A stretch of DNA of 64,000 bases, taken from assembly GCF_002127585.1 (NCBI RefSeq), contig NZ_NEGZ01000001.1, forward strand, positions 68,345 to 132,344, read 5' to 3'. Shown piece after piece: positions 41,473 to 50,576 of the stretch. Numbering within the stretch: position 1 is the stretch's first letter; each line of letters begins with the position of its first letter. The position numbers and the translations under genes are program-made. The notes beneath the pieces were generated by a model, which saw only the letters and a list, made by a program, of their open reading frames with translations, was not told the origin of the DNA and ran no database searches. Source of the stretch: Janthinobacterium sp. GW458P (GTDB lineage Bacteria > Pseudomonadota > Gammaproteobacteria > Burkholderiales > Burkholderiaceae_D).

Positions 41473-44004
41473 TTACTGGGTGACCAGGCTGACCTTGTCG
41501 ATCACGAACGAGGTTTGCAGCGATGCATCCTCGGTGGCGGCAAACGAGATCTGCACCGTCTGGCCCTTGTAGGCGATCAGGTCAAACGTACGGATCTGGT
41601 AGCCGGCCGCCTTGTTCACGTTCGAGTACGTGGCCAGGGTACCCAGCACGGTGCCGGTGCTGTTCTTCACGGTGACGACCAGCTTGTCGTACACGGTATT
41701 GCCCGTTTCCGCCGTGTCGATATGCAGCGCGAAGCTCAAACTGGCCGAGGTGGCGGCTGCCGGAATAGCTACGCTTTGCGTCAGCGATTCACTGGCCGTG
41801 GCGCCATTGCCACCCAGCCAGGCGTACTTCGTGCCTTCGTACGCGACTTGTCCAGCAAACGTGCCGATGGCGCCCGTGGTGCCGCTCCAGCCGGTGGCGC
41901 CGGACTCGAAGCCGCCGTTCGTCACGCGTTCGGTGGCGCTGCTGGTGCCGACCGTCAGGGTGGCGTTGTTCGACGTGGCCGTCACGGCAGGCGACGAGGA
42001 ATCCGTCACCGAGGCCTTGAAGACGGCGCCATTGTCCGCCGCCTGCGCCGTGAAGCTGTAGGCGGGCGACGTGGCGCCGCTGATCACGGCACCGTTGCGG
42101 TACCAGGTGTAGGTGTACGGCGCCGTGCCGCCGCCCGCGCCCACGGCGAACGAGGCGGTGGCGCCCGGTGCGACGCTGATGCTGGCCGGCTGGCTGGTGA
42201 TGCTCACCGCGCCGCCCGTCGTCGATTCATCGACGTCGGTGCCAACGTTGATTGCCGCATATGCGCGCTTGACGGCGATCGATTCTGCGCTGCCCACGCC
42301 GTACAGTTCCTCAGCTGCCTGCAGCACCTTGTTGCGCGCGTCGGCGTAGTTGGTCGACGAGGTGAACTTGGTGGTGGCGGCCTTGAACCAGATACGGTAA
42401 GCCTTGTCGCTGCCGATACCAGTCATGGCCAGCGGGCTTTTGTTCAGGTAGGAGCTGTAGTAGTCGCTGCTCGAGGTGGAGTTCGAGCCTTGCGACAGGA
42501 AGTAGAACATGCGGTTGTTCGGGCCGCTGCTGTAGTGGACGTCGAGGTTCTTGATGCTGCTGCTCCACGCATTCGGGCTGCTGCCATCCTTGCTCGGCTT
42601 GTACAGCCAGCGCAGCGGCTGGCCATTCTTGGCGATTTCCTTGCCCGTCATCCAATCGTTGCCTGTGTTGGGAATCGTGGTGCCCGTGCCGCCGGCGCGC
42701 GCATACGCTTCCACCATTTCGCCGGCGATGTCCGAGCTCGATTCGTTCAAGCCGCCCGATTCCTGCGAGTAGATCAGACCAGAAGTGGCATCCGTGATGC
42801 CATGGCCCATTTCATGGCCGATGACGTCGATCGAGCCGAGGTTGTTGAACGCGCTGCCGCCGTCGCCGATGTACATGCATTTGCAGCTGCTGTCGTAGTA
42901 GGCGTTGTCGTAGGCCGTGTTGACGTGGGCGGCGATGTGGGTGGCCGTGTTGTTGCCGTCCAGGCTGGACCAGCCCAGCACGTTCTTGTGCGTGTCGTAG
43001 GTGTTCATCAGTCCCCACATCGCATTGACGGCCGCTGTCTGGCCGTTGGCGTTGGTGGTGCTGCCACCGCTGATGTACTGCTGGCCATCGCCCCAGGTGT
43101 TGCTGGTGTTGCTGTACACGCTGCCCGAGGTGGTGCCGTGGTTGGCGTTCGTGATGGCCATGCCGCCGAAGCTGCCGCCCGTGCCGCGGCTGGGGTCCTT
43201 CATGGTGTAGGTGCTGCCCGTGAGCGTGGTATTGAGCGGCACCTGGCCGTTGTACTGGCTGTTGCCGATGCCGGCCACGGTTTTCAGGGCTTTCCACTGG
43301 CGCAGGATGCGGCCATCCCTGGCGCTCACGATGGTGTCGTAGTAGACCGGCTTGCTGCCGCTGATCATGCGCGTCTGCACCAGATAGGCCAGCTCGTAGT
43401 GGTCGACCACGTCCTGCACGTCGAGAGCATTCAGCGCGGCTTCCGATTTGTTTTCGGCGCCGGCCACGCGTACGGTTTTCATGACGGGGTAGATCAGCAG
43501 CTGCGCATGGGGCGGTACATGGTCGACGGCCGGCACGCCGATGCTTTTCACGGCAGCGGCGATGGCGGCGGCGCCGCTGATGGCCGGCGCGGTGTCGATA
43601 TCGGTGGTGGCGCTGCGGGTGACGGAATTGACGCCGCCGCTGCCCAGGCCCGATGCGCGGTCCGACACGGATTCGCTGACGATGTCGCCGGCGCTGTTGC
43701 TGACCACCACCGTCTCGGAACCGAAGACAGGCAGGCCCTTATAGGTGTGCTGTACGCGGCTCACGCGCGTGCCGCTGACGCCCGGATGCTGGGCGCCGAC
43801 GGCGAAGCCGTGTTCGGTATTGAGGCCGCGGCTGCGCGCCTGTGCTCCCAGCTTGTTGACCAGGCTGGCGTTCTCTTGTGGAGAGGCCTGGGTGACCGGA
43901 GCGGCCATCAGGGTTTGTGGCAGCGGCGTGGCGGCATCGGCCGTCGTGGCCATCAGCGGCAGGGCGGCGATGGATGCGGCAACTATCGTCAAACGTAAAT
44001 TCAT
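41473..44004 (-). CDS. Secreted M4 (thermolysin-like) metalloprotease with Ig-like and C-terminal adhesion domains
   Basis: 843 residues from ATG 44004 with GGAG upstream. Sec signal ending about ADAAT, FTP/propeptide to about residue 240 (VQHTYKGLPVFGSETVV), and the catalytic domain with HEMGH (397-401) and the third zinc ligand in NESSSD (E421), then the DVHYSSGPNNRMFYFLS region with the active-site His. Beyond about residue 610 come an Ig-like domain (ITSQPASISVAPGATASF) and a beta-sandwich domain starting at VTNGGFESG. The N-terminal part and domain build match elastase-type proteases exported by type II secretion. The secretion operon begins about 250 bp downstream, so it is the likely machine. 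Confidence 0.95.
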   Translation of the reverse strand: MNLRLTIVAASIAALPLMATTADAATPLPQTLMAAPVTQASPQENASLVNKLGAQARSRGLNTEHGFAVGAQHPGVSGTRVSRVQHTYKGLPVFGSETVVVSNSAGDIVSESVSDRASGLGSGGVNSVTRSATTDIDTAPAISGAAAIAAAVKSIGVPAVDHVPPHAQLLIYPVMKTVRVAGAENKSEAALNALDVQDVVDHYELAYLVQTRMISGSKPVYYDTIVSARDGRILRQWKALKTVAGIGNSQYNGQVPLNTTLTGSTYTMKDPSRGTGGSFGGMAITNANHGTTSGSVYSNTSNTWGDGQQYISGGSTTNANGQTAAVNAMWGLMNTYDTHKNVLGWSSLDGNNTATHIAAHVNTAYDNAYYDSSCKCMYIGDGGSAFNNLGSIDVIGHEMGHGITDATSGLIYSQESGGLNESSSDIAGEMVEAYARAGGTGTTIPNTGNDWMTGKEIAKNGQPLRWLYKPSKDGSSPNAWSSSIKNLDVHYSSGPNNRMFYFLSQGSNSTSSSDYYSSYLNKSPLAMTGIGSDKAYRIWFKAATTKFTSSTNYADARNKVLQAAEELYGVGSAESIAVKRAYAAINVGTDVDESTTGGAVSITSQPASISVAPGATASFAVGAGGGTAPYTYTWYRNGAVISGATSPAYSFTAQAADNGAVFKASVTDSSSPAVTATSNNATLTVGTSSATERVTNGGFESGATGWSGTTGAIGTFAGQVAYEGTKYAWLGGNGATASESLTQSVAIPAAATSASLSFALHIDTAETGNTVYDKLVVTVKNSTGTVLGTLATYSNVNKAAGYQIRTFDLIAYKGQTVQISFAATEDASLQTSFVIDKVSLVTQ

Positions 44005-44676
44005 TTCTGCTCCATGGTATCGGTTAAGGAAATGGTGAATGAGCTGGCCGCAATGTCTGATGGCCACCCCGGCTTGCCTGGCGGCGGGCGCATGGCCTGC
44101 CGTTTTTTTTCTGGCATGACGCCGGGTAGGGGGACACTAAACTTGTCGAGATCGCCATGTCAAAAAATTTAAGAAATGGGTCACTAGGCGAATTTTTGTT
44201 AAAAATTGAACATTTATTGACAATGCATCGTAGGAAAGTTTGATTTGTCGCAAGCTGCAAATTTTGTTTTGGACTACTTCTCTCAATGGTGTGTTCTGTT
44301 GGAAAAACACTGTTGCATTTTTTAAATATTGCGATCTACACTAGGTCTTCGCGTGGTTCCCAGCGGATCACGCGCAGACAAAAAAGCGCACGCGGCAATG
44401 ACCGCGTCCAGATACGGCGCATCGGGAAAAAATCGGGAGTTTCACATGACATCAGTTCTGTTTTCTGCTGTTGGTTTCAGCCATTTTCCCTCTGGAGCGG
44501 CATTAATGCTGCATCCACCGTCCTAGCCGTCACTACCTTGGTTCTTCCCCCGTAAGGGGATTTTTCAACGAGTCCGACCGCGTCGTCCGGCGTGGCCGCT
44601 GGCGCAGTGCATCCTCTTTTTCAGGAAGGGTTGCCGGCTCCTGGTGCGTGCACCGGCATCACCGGCCCTATGAACT
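44005..44676. other. 672-bp AT-rich intergenic region
   Basis: Between divergent genes for the M4 protease and the ACT-domain protein. About 44105-44345 is much more AT-rich than the surroundings. On the minus strand TTGACA (complement of 44158-44163) with TTTAGT 16 bp further on (complement of 44136-44141) is a possible protease promoter. Short open frames at 44286-44555 do not look coding. No RNA gene recognised. Confidence 0.5.
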
Positions 44677-45333
44677 ATGCTTTCGATAGCGACCAAAGTG
44701 GAACAGATCGTGATGGAATCGGCGTTTCTCAGCGAGGGATTGGGCCGGGGTTTGCTCAACCTGTCGGAGCTGGCGCGCCAGCTGCAACCGCAATTGCAGA
44801 CCGACCTATGGAAACCGGTGGGCCAGGCTGCCGTGGTGATGGCGCTGCGTCGCCTGGCCGAGCGGATGCCGCAGCAGAAAGGTGGCGAGATCGTGCTGGC
44901 GCACCGCGCAGGAGAACTGAGCACGCGCAGTGAGCTGATGGTTTTTACCTATCGCTATTCCGACCAGACATATGCCTGCCAGCGCCAGTTGCTGGCGCTG
45001 GCCGCGCCCCAGCGTGGCACTTTCATCACGGTGACGCGGGGCGTCAACGAGGTGATGGTGATCTGCAGCCGCAGCCTGCACGCGCTGGTGGAGGAGGTCT
45101 TCGGCGCGGAGCAGGAGCTGGCGCGCCTGGAACGGGTGACGGCCGTGACCCTGCACCTGGCCCCCGAGACCTGCTATACGCCGGGCGTGTATCACGCCAT
45201 CCTCAAGCGCCTGGCCTGGGACCGCATTAATCTGATTAACATCTTCTGCACCTACACGGAGCTGACGCTGCTGCTGGAAGCGTCGCAGACGGGGGCGGCG
45301 TTTTCCGCACTGTCGAAAATCGTCGCGCAATGA
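44677..45333 (+). CDS. Hypothetical ACT-domain protein
   Basis: 218 residues; ATG 44677 or ATG 44713 could be the start, neither with a strong ribosome site. The C-terminal 40 residues, with ILKRLAWDRINLINIFCTYTELTLLLE, strongly resemble the ACT domain of aspartokinases (the INIxxTYTELT pattern). The N-terminal 85 residues contain LNLSELARQLQPQLQ and AAVVMALRRLAERM and might be a winged-helix DNA-binding domain. A small amino-acid-sensing regulator is a reasonable guess, not proven. It is convergent with argH, and a link to arginine or aspartate metabolism is possible. Confidence 0.7.
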   Translation: MLSIATKVEQIVMESAFLSEGLGRGLLNLSELARQLQPQLQTDLWKPVGQAAVVMALRRLAERMPQQKGGEIVLAHRAGELSTRSELMVFTYRYSDQTYACQRQLLALAAPQRGTFITVTRGVNEVMVICSRSLHALVEEVFGAEQELARLERVTAVTLHLAPETCYTPGVYHAILKRLAWDRINLINIFCTYTELTLLLEASQTGAAFSALSKIVAQ

Positions 45334-45365
45334 AAAACGCCCCGCTGCATCGCTGCGGCGGGGCG
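45333..45365 (-). terminator. Rho-independent terminator of argH
   Basis: CGCCCCGCTGC pairs with GCGGCGGGGCG with one mismatch, loop ATCGCT. A run of five A on the plus strand before it gives a U-tract for minus-strand transcription. It lies 20 bp past the argH stop and at the stop of the convergent ACT-domain gene. Confidence 0.85.
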
Positions 45366-45384
45366 CTGGAGGGACGCAGCCTGC

Positions 45385-46782
45385 TTATTTTTCCAGTTGC
45401 GTGCGTACGCGGGCGATCGCCGCGCGCACCTGGCGTGGCGCGGTGCCGCCCACGTGGTCGCGTGCGGCAACGGAACCTTCCAGGGTCAGCACTTCAAACA
45501 CATCTTCGCCCGTCAATGGGGAGAAGGCGCGCAGCTGTTCCAAAGACAGGTCGGCCAGGTCGCAGCCGGCGTCGACACAGGCGCGCACGGCCAGGGCCAC
45601 CGCTTCATGGGCATCACGGAACGGCAAGCCTTTCTTGACCAGATAGTCGGCCAGGTCGGTCGCCGTGGCATAGCCCTGCAGGGCGGCCGCGCGCATGGCT
45701 TCGGGCTTGACGGTGATACCGCCGGCCATGTCGGCGAAGATGCGCAGCGTGTCGATGACGGTATCGACGGTGTCGAACAGCGGTTCCTTGTCTTCCTGGT
45801 TGTCCTTGTTGTAGGCCAGCGGCTGGCCTTTCATCAGGGTCAACAGGCCGGTCAGGTGGCCGTAGACGCGGCCCGTCTTGCCGCGGGCAAGCTCCGGCAC
45901 GTCCGGGTTTTTCTTTTGCGGCATGATCGACGAGCCGGTGCAGAAGCGGTCGGCGATGTCGATGAAGCCGATGCGCGGGCTCATCCAGATCACCAGTTCT
46001 TCGGCCATGCGCGACACGTGCATCATCAGCACGGCGGCAGCGGCGCAGAATTCGATGGCGAAATCGCGGTCCGAGACGGCGTCGAGCGAGTTGTGGCAGA
46101 CGTCGTCAAAGCCCAGCGTTTTTGCCACGCGCAGGCGGTCGATGGGGAAGGTGGTGCCGGCCAGGGCAGCGGCGCCCAGCGGCAGGCGGTTGACGCGCTT
46201 GCGGCAGTCGGCCATGCGCTCGGCGTCGCGGCCGAACATCTCGACATACGCCAGCATGTGGTGGCCGAAGGTGATCGGCTGGGCCACCTGCATGTGGGTA
46301 AAGCCCGGCATGATGGTGTCGGCATGCTGTTCGGCCAGGTCCGTCAGCGCGCTGCGGAAGGTCGCCAGCAGGGCGGTGATGTCGTCGATGGCGGCACGCA
46401 CGTACAGGCGGATGTCGGTGGCTACCTGGTCGTTGCGCGAACGGCCCGTGTGCAGGCGCTTGCCCGCATCGCCTACCAGTTCGGTCAGGCGCTTTTCGAT
46501 ATTCAGGTGGACATCTTCCAGGTCCAGCAGCCATTCGAACTGGCCGGCGGCGATCTCCTGCGAAATTTGCGCCATGCCGCGCTGGATTTCGGCGTAGTCG
46601 GCCGGGCTGATGATGGCCTGCGCATGCAGCATTTCCGCATGGGCCAGCGAGCCTTCGATGTCGAACAGCGCCAGGCGCTTGTCAAAAAATACAGAAGCTG
46701 TGTAGCGCTTGACGAGGTCCGAGACCGGTTCGGAAAACCGGGCCGACCAGGCTTCGCCCTTTTTGGAGAATTGATCAGTCAT
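45385..46782 (-). CDS. argH: Argininosuccinate lyase
   Basis: 465 residues, normal family length. Fumarase/aspartase superfamily with [26 protein letters not shown], and the signature [12 protein letters not shown] that carries the catalytic serine. It splits argininosuccinate into arginine and fumarate in the cytoplasm. It is a single gene with its own terminator. The neighbours are not arginine-biosynthesis genes. Confidence 0.97.
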   Translation of the reverse strand: MTDQFSKKGEAWSARFSEPVSDLVKRYTASVFFDKRLALFDIEGSLAHAEMLHAQAIISPADYAEIQRGMAQISQEIAAGQFEWLLDLEDVHLNIEKRLTELVGDAGKRLHTGRSRNDQVATDIRLYVRAAIDDITALLATFRSALTDLAEQHADTIMPGFTHMQVAQPITFGHHMLAYVEMFGRDAERMADCRKRVNRLPLGAAALAGTTFPIDRLRVAKTLGFDDVCHNSLDAVSDRDFAIEFCAAAAVLMMHVSRMAEELVIWMSPRIGFIDIADRFCTGSSIMPQKKNPDVPELARGKTGRVYGHLTGLLTLMKGQPLAYNKDNQEDKEPLFDTVDTVIDTLRIFADMAGGITVKPEAMRAAALQGYATATDLADYLVKKGLPFRDAHEAVALAVRACVDAGCDLADLSLEQLRAFSPLTGEDVFEVLTLEGSVAARDHVGGTAPRQVRAAIARVRTQLEK

Positions 46783-47047
46783 GAAAGAAGTCCTTTAGTG
46801 TAGGGCGATTATAAACAAGGTTGGCCGGCGGTAGGGCTTTTCGGGGCTTGCAGGGCGCGTAAATGGCCAGGAATGGGGCTGGCAAGCCTCAAATGCCACG
46901 GCGTGGGCAGCTTGTGCGTTCCATCCGCGCTTTTTGTATTCTGTCCCCAAAATCGTGCGTTTGGTCGCAATCCGATGGCGCTTCAGGGGGGATCGGCCTA
47001 CAGTTCAATCATCGCAGCACACAACCAGCCACTCAAAGGACACCATC

Positions 47048-47245
47048 ATGAACATCGCCAAAAACATGGAAGCCATCTTCGTTGCCATCATCGCCGTCGC
47101 TGCCGCCACCAGCCTGGCCACCGCCGCCGTGCCGAAGTTCCGCGCCGCGCCCGCCCCCATCGTCGCCAGCGCCGATCAAGCCACCATGCACACCGTGTAC
47201 GTCAGCGCCAAGCGCTTGAGCGCCGAAGAAAAAGCTGCGCTGTAA
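47048..47245 (+). CDS. Small exported protein, 65 aa
   Basis: Starts at ATG 47048 behind AAAGGA with good spacing. A hydrophobic Ala-rich segment (residues 8-28, FVAIIAVAAATSLATAA) looks like a signal peptide or membrane anchor, and the rest (HTVYVSAKRLSAEEKAAL) is a short polar tail. I do not recognise a family. It stands alone between argH (divergent) and a GNAT gene. Confidence 0.65.
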   Translation: MNIAKNMEAIFVAIIAVAAATSLATAAVPKFRAAPAPIVASADQATMHTVYVSAKRLSAEEKAAL

Positions 47246-47395
47246 TGCAGGCAGTACGAAAAACATTCGCAGCAAACAGCAACACCGCATCACGGACAGG
47301 CAGAACGGGCGGCGCCCCCGGTTCTATCCGGCCCTGGTGACAGCCGCAGCAAAAAGGCAGATGATCGAGTTTTCAACGATAGCAGGGCCTGCGCG

Positions 47396-47821
47396 ATGTC
47401 AGATTTGATGATCAGCACCGACAAGGCGGAACTCGACGTTCCAGCCATCCACCAATTTCTCAGCACGCAATCGACATGGGCCATCGGCATCCCGCTGGCT
47501 ACCGTACAGCGCGCGATCGACCATTCTCTCTGCTTTGGCGGCACGCTGGACGGCCGTCAGGTGGCGTTCGCCCGCGTGGTGACCGATTACGCCACGTTTG
47601 CCTATCTGGTCGACGTGTATGTGCTGGACGAATACCGCGGCCGTGGCTACGGCCAGCGCCTGATGGCGGCCGTGATGACCCATCCCGGCTTGCAGGGCCT
47701 GCGCCGTTTCATGCTGGCCACCAGCACGGCGCATGGCCTGTATGCGCGCTTCGGTTTTACGGCACCGCTCAAGCCGGAGACGCTGATGGAGCGGTATGTG
47801 CCGGGCATCTACCAGCGTTGA
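47396..47821 (+). CDS. GNAT-family N-acetyltransferase
   Basis: 141 residues from ATG 47396 (47408 possible; neither has a strong ribosome site). The acetyl-CoA-binding motif is YVLDEYRGRGYGQRLMAAVM, preceded by the beta strands VAFARVVTDYATFAYLVD and followed by TSTAHGLYARFGF. The acceptor is unknown. It is convergent with the YfcC-type permease with 24 bp between stops. Confidence 0.9.
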   Translation: MSDLMISTDKAELDVPAIHQFLSTQSTWAIGIPLATVQRAIDHSLCFGGTLDGRQVAFARVVTDYATFAYLVDVYVLDEYRGRGYGQRLMAAVMTHPGLQGLRRFMLATSTAHGLYARFGFTAPLKPETLMERYVPGIYQR

Positions 47822-47845
47822 TGGCCTGCGCCCATAGGCTGGCGC

Positions 47846-49234
47846 TCACTGCCAGTGCATCAGGCAGGGGGGAATCAGCAGCAGCAGCGCCAGCACCAGG
47901 TAAATCAGCTGCAGCGGGATCATCCACTTGGCCCAGGTAATCCAGGGCACGCGTGCCAGCGCCAGCACGCCGACAGTGATGCCGGAGGTGGGGATCATCG
48001 GCGTGGTGAATTCACCGAACTGGAAGGCCAGGATCGCCGTCTGCCGCGTCACGCCCACCAGGTCGGCCAGCGGCGCCATGATGGGCATGGTGAGAGCCGC
48101 CTGGCCGCTGCCCGAATGGATGAAGAAGTTGATCACCGACTGCATGAAGAACATTTTTTGCGCGGCGAAGACGGGACTCGACGAGGCCACCAGGGGCGTG
48201 AGCGCATGCAGGATGGTGTCGATGATCTGTGCGTCGCGCGCCAGGATCATGGTGCCGCGCGCCAGCGCGATGACCAGCGCCACGCTGACCATGTCGCGTG
48301 CGCCCTGTACAAAAGAGGCGACCAGGCTGTCCATGTCGAGCCGGCCGACCAGGCCGACGATGATGGCCATCACCAGGAACAGGGCGGCGATTTCATCGAT
48401 GAACCAGTCGTACTTGACGACGCCGACGACCATCGTCAGCAGGGTGGCCATGAAAATCCACAGCACGGCGCGGTGCGTGCGCGTCATGCCGGCAAAGCTG
48501 TCCAGGTCCATCGAGTGCTCGTTGCGCTTTTCGATGTCGAGCAGGTAGGTCGGGCTTTTTTCCGGATGGCGCTTGATGCGCGCCGCGTACCACATCAAGA
48601 ACACGATGCTGACCGCCGTGGCGATGGCCCATACGATCAGGCGGTAGCCGATGCCGGAAAAGATCGGCACGCCGGCGATGCCCTGCGCGATGCCGACGTT
48701 GAACGGATTTAAAAAGGCGGCGGAAAAGCCCACCTGCGAGCCGATGAAGGGAATCGACACGCCGGTGATGGTGTCGTAGCCCAGGGCCAGGGCTAGCGGC
48801 ACGAAGATCAGGATGAAGGGAATGGCTTCCTCGTTCATGCCGAAAGTGGCGCCGCCCAGAGAAAACATGGTGAAAAAGACGGGAATGATGGCGGCGCGCA
48901 CGAAGCGCGAACTGGTGTGCGCCTTGGCGATGGCCTTGATCAGCGAGTCGAAGGCCTCCGTCTTTTGCAGCACGGCGAAGGCGCCGCCGACGATCAGCAC
49001 GAAGCCGATGATCAGGCTGGCGTCGACGAAGCCCTTGATGGGCGCCATCATCAGGGCGGCCAGGCCCTGCGGCTTGTTGTCGACGTAATGAAACGTGCCG
49101 GGGATGATCAACTGCTTGCCGTTCACCAGCTGGGTGTCGAATTTCCCGCCCGGCACCAGCCAGGTCGCCAGGGCGATCATGGCCAGGATGCCGCACAGCA
49201 GGACAAAGGTATTGGGGAGCTTGAATTTTCTCAT
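47846..49234 (-). CDS. YfcC-family (C4-dicarboxylate anaerobic carrier-like) membrane transporter
   Basis: 462 residues, about 12 membrane helices. Family hallmarks are the opening FKLPNTFVLL, GGATFGMNEEAIPF, FIGSQVGFSAAFLNPFNVGIAQGIAG and the late SGSGQAALTMPIMAPLADL, LAFQFGEFTTPMIPTSG. Relatives have been linked to uptake of basic amino acids, dipeptides and carboxylates. It lies 4 bp after the CphZ-like gene on the same strand, so the two are co-transcribed. In this setting import of beta-Asp-Arg dipeptides (or export of surplus arginine) is the simplest inference. Confidence 0.88.
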   Translation of the reverse strand: MRKFKLPNTFVLLCGILAMIALATWLVPGGKFDTQLVNGKQLIIPGTFHYVDNKPQGLAALMMAPIKGFVDASLIIGFVLIVGGAFAVLQKTEAFDSLIKAIAKAHTSSRFVRAAIIPVFFTMFSLGGATFGMNEEAIPFILIFVPLALALGYDTITGVSIPFIGSQVGFSAAFLNPFNVGIAQGIAGVPIFSGIGYRLIVWAIATAVSIVFLMWYAARIKRHPEKSPTYLLDIEKRNEHSMDLDSFAGMTRTHRAVLWIFMATLLTMVVGVVKYDWFIDEIAALFLVMAIIVGLVGRLDMDSLVASFVQGARDMVSVALVIALARGTMILARDAQIIDTILHALTPLVASSSPVFAAQKMFFMQSVINFFIHSGSGQAALTMPIMAPLADLVGVTRQTAILAFQFGEFTTPMIPTSGITVGVLALARVPWITWAKWMIPLQLIYLVLALLLLIPPCLMHWQ

Positions 49235-49238
49235 GGCG

Positions 49239-50375
49239 TCATTGGCTCAGCAGGCTGCCGCCGCGGAAGGCGACGGCGCCGGCGACCTTGCCGACGTTCA
49301 TGCCGCGCAGGACGTGGCGATGCGCGCTGCGCGCGAAAAAGACACCGGCGACGGTGCAGCGCAAGGTCGTTGTCTCGCCGCTGACTGGGTCGATCAGGTC
49401 GGCCACGGCGTCGCCGGCGGCCAGCATGTCGCCCATTTCACGCAGGTAGACCAGCACGCCGTGATGCGGCGCGAGGATCGGTTCCACGCCGGCCAGCGGT
49501 GTCGGTTCGCATTGCGGCGCGGGCAGGTCGTCGCCGGCGCCGGCGATGTCCAGCACGCCCTCGATGGCGAGAAAGCGCAGCAGGGCGGCGGCGTCGCGTT
49601 CGGCCAGGGCGTAGCTTACTTCCACTTCGCCGCGCAATTCGACGGTGGTTGACAGGCAGGCGGCGGGAATCGGATAGCGGCCGCCGAAGTGGTTGTCGAG
49701 GTCCCACCACAGGCGGCTGCAGGCTTCGTCGAATGGCTCTTCGCCGGCTGCTAGCTCCAGCAGCACGGCGCGCGCGCCCAGCAGGGCGGACAGGGGCGAG
49801 ATCTGCGCCGCCAGCGGCGTGCCCGTATAGATATGCAGGGCCGCCTCGTTATCGCAGTGCAGGTCGAGGACGATGTCGGCGTCAATGGCCATGCCCAGCA
49901 GGGTTTTTTTCAGCGTTTCCGCATCCGTGCCCGGCCGCCAGGCGGCGACGGCGGCGCGCGCATGCTCGCGTATCAGGGCCACGTTGGCCTTGGCATCCTG
50001 TCCCAGTTGGCCGTCGAGCGTGGTTTTCAGTTCATCGGCCACGTGGCGGTAGGCGCGGTTGAAGTTGATGCCGGTGGTCAGGTCGAAGCGGCCGAACGGC
50101 GCGCCATGGATGGCCTGCGCCAGGCCGATGGGATTGGCGGCCGGCACCAGGATGATTTCACCGTGTACCTTGCCGGCGGCCTCCAGCGCCAGCAGCTCGC
50201 GGCGCAGGAATTGCGACACCAGCATGCCCGGCACCTCGTCCGCGTGCAGCGCCGCCTGGATGTAAACCTTTTTGCCGCTGCGGCTGTCTGCGGCCGCGCC
50301 GCCAAAGTGAAAACTGCTCAACTGGCAGGCGACGCTGGCGTGCGGCGTGGAGATGGGGTGCTGGTGTGCTTGCAT
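49239..50375 (-). CDS. Succinylglutamate desuccinylase/aspartoacylase-family hydrolase, probable cyanophycin dipeptide hydrolase (CphZ/AotO type)
   Basis: 378 residues, no signal peptide. The M14-related zinc site is seen as HADE (H44 and E47) and LDLHCDNE; GRFDLTTGINFNR gives the substrate-carboxylate arginines. A C-terminal domain (about 290-378) with GVLVYLREMGDMLAAGDAVADLIDP is the beta-barrel typical of the AstE/aspartoacylase group. Members of this group encoded with cyanophycin genes, and AotO of Pseudomonas, are known to hydrolyse beta-Asp-Arg. Here the gene is divergent from an RpiR-TonB receptor-cyanophycinase unit, which supports that function. Other acyl-amino acid substrates remain possible. 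Confidence 0.8.
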   Translation of the reverse strand: MQAHQHPISTPHASVACQLSSFHFGGAAADSRSGKKVYIQAALHADEVPGMLVSQFLRRELLALEAAGKVHGEIILVPAANPIGLAQAIHGAPFGRFDLTTGINFNRAYRHVADELKTTLDGQLGQDAKANVALIREHARAAVAAWRPGTDAETLKKTLLGMAIDADIVLDLHCDNEAALHIYTGTPLAAQISPLSALLGARAVLLELAAGEEPFDEACSRLWWDLDNHFGGRYPIPAACLSTTVELRGEVEVSYALAERDAAALLRFLAIEGVLDIAGAGDDLPAPQCEPTPLAGVEPILAPHHGVLVYLREMGDMLAAGDAVADLIDPVSGETTTLRCTVAGVFFARSAHRHVLRGMNVGKVAGAVAFRGGSLLSQ

Positions 50376-50432
50376 GGTGATTCGCTCCTACATGGGGCGC
50401 GGTTGATGGCTTGCGGTCGATTATGTAGCAAT

Positions 50433-50477
50433 ATTTTCACGAAGTAAATCAGTGAAAATCCTTTTACAAATATTTGT
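50433..50477. promoter_or_regulatory. Two perfect inverted repeats in the divergent control region of the cyanophycin locus
   Basis: ATTTTCAC (50433-50440) and GTGAAAAT (50452-50459) are exact complements with 11 bp between them. Six bp further lies ACAAATATTTGT (50466-50477), a perfect 12-bp palindrome. Both are in the AT-rich 201-bp gap between the CphZ-like gene and the RpiR-family gene. RpiR proteins bind such palindromes, so these are good operator candidates. Confidence 0.6.
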
Positions 50478-50576
50478 TGAGTTTTCTTTTTGATATGAGT
50501 AGAGTAAGTTCCAGCGACCCGATTTCGCCTTTCCGCCATTGATCCCCAGTATCCAAGAACACAGGCCGCCAGTGAT

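Noticed and set aside
41413-43998. Open frame of about 861 codons on the plus strand
   Set aside because: Antisense to the M4 protease with complete catalytic motifs; no ribosome site or recognisable domain.
44286-44555. 89-codon frame in the AT-rich gap before the ACT-domain gene
   Set aside because: No family resemblance or ribosome site; more likely part of the control region.
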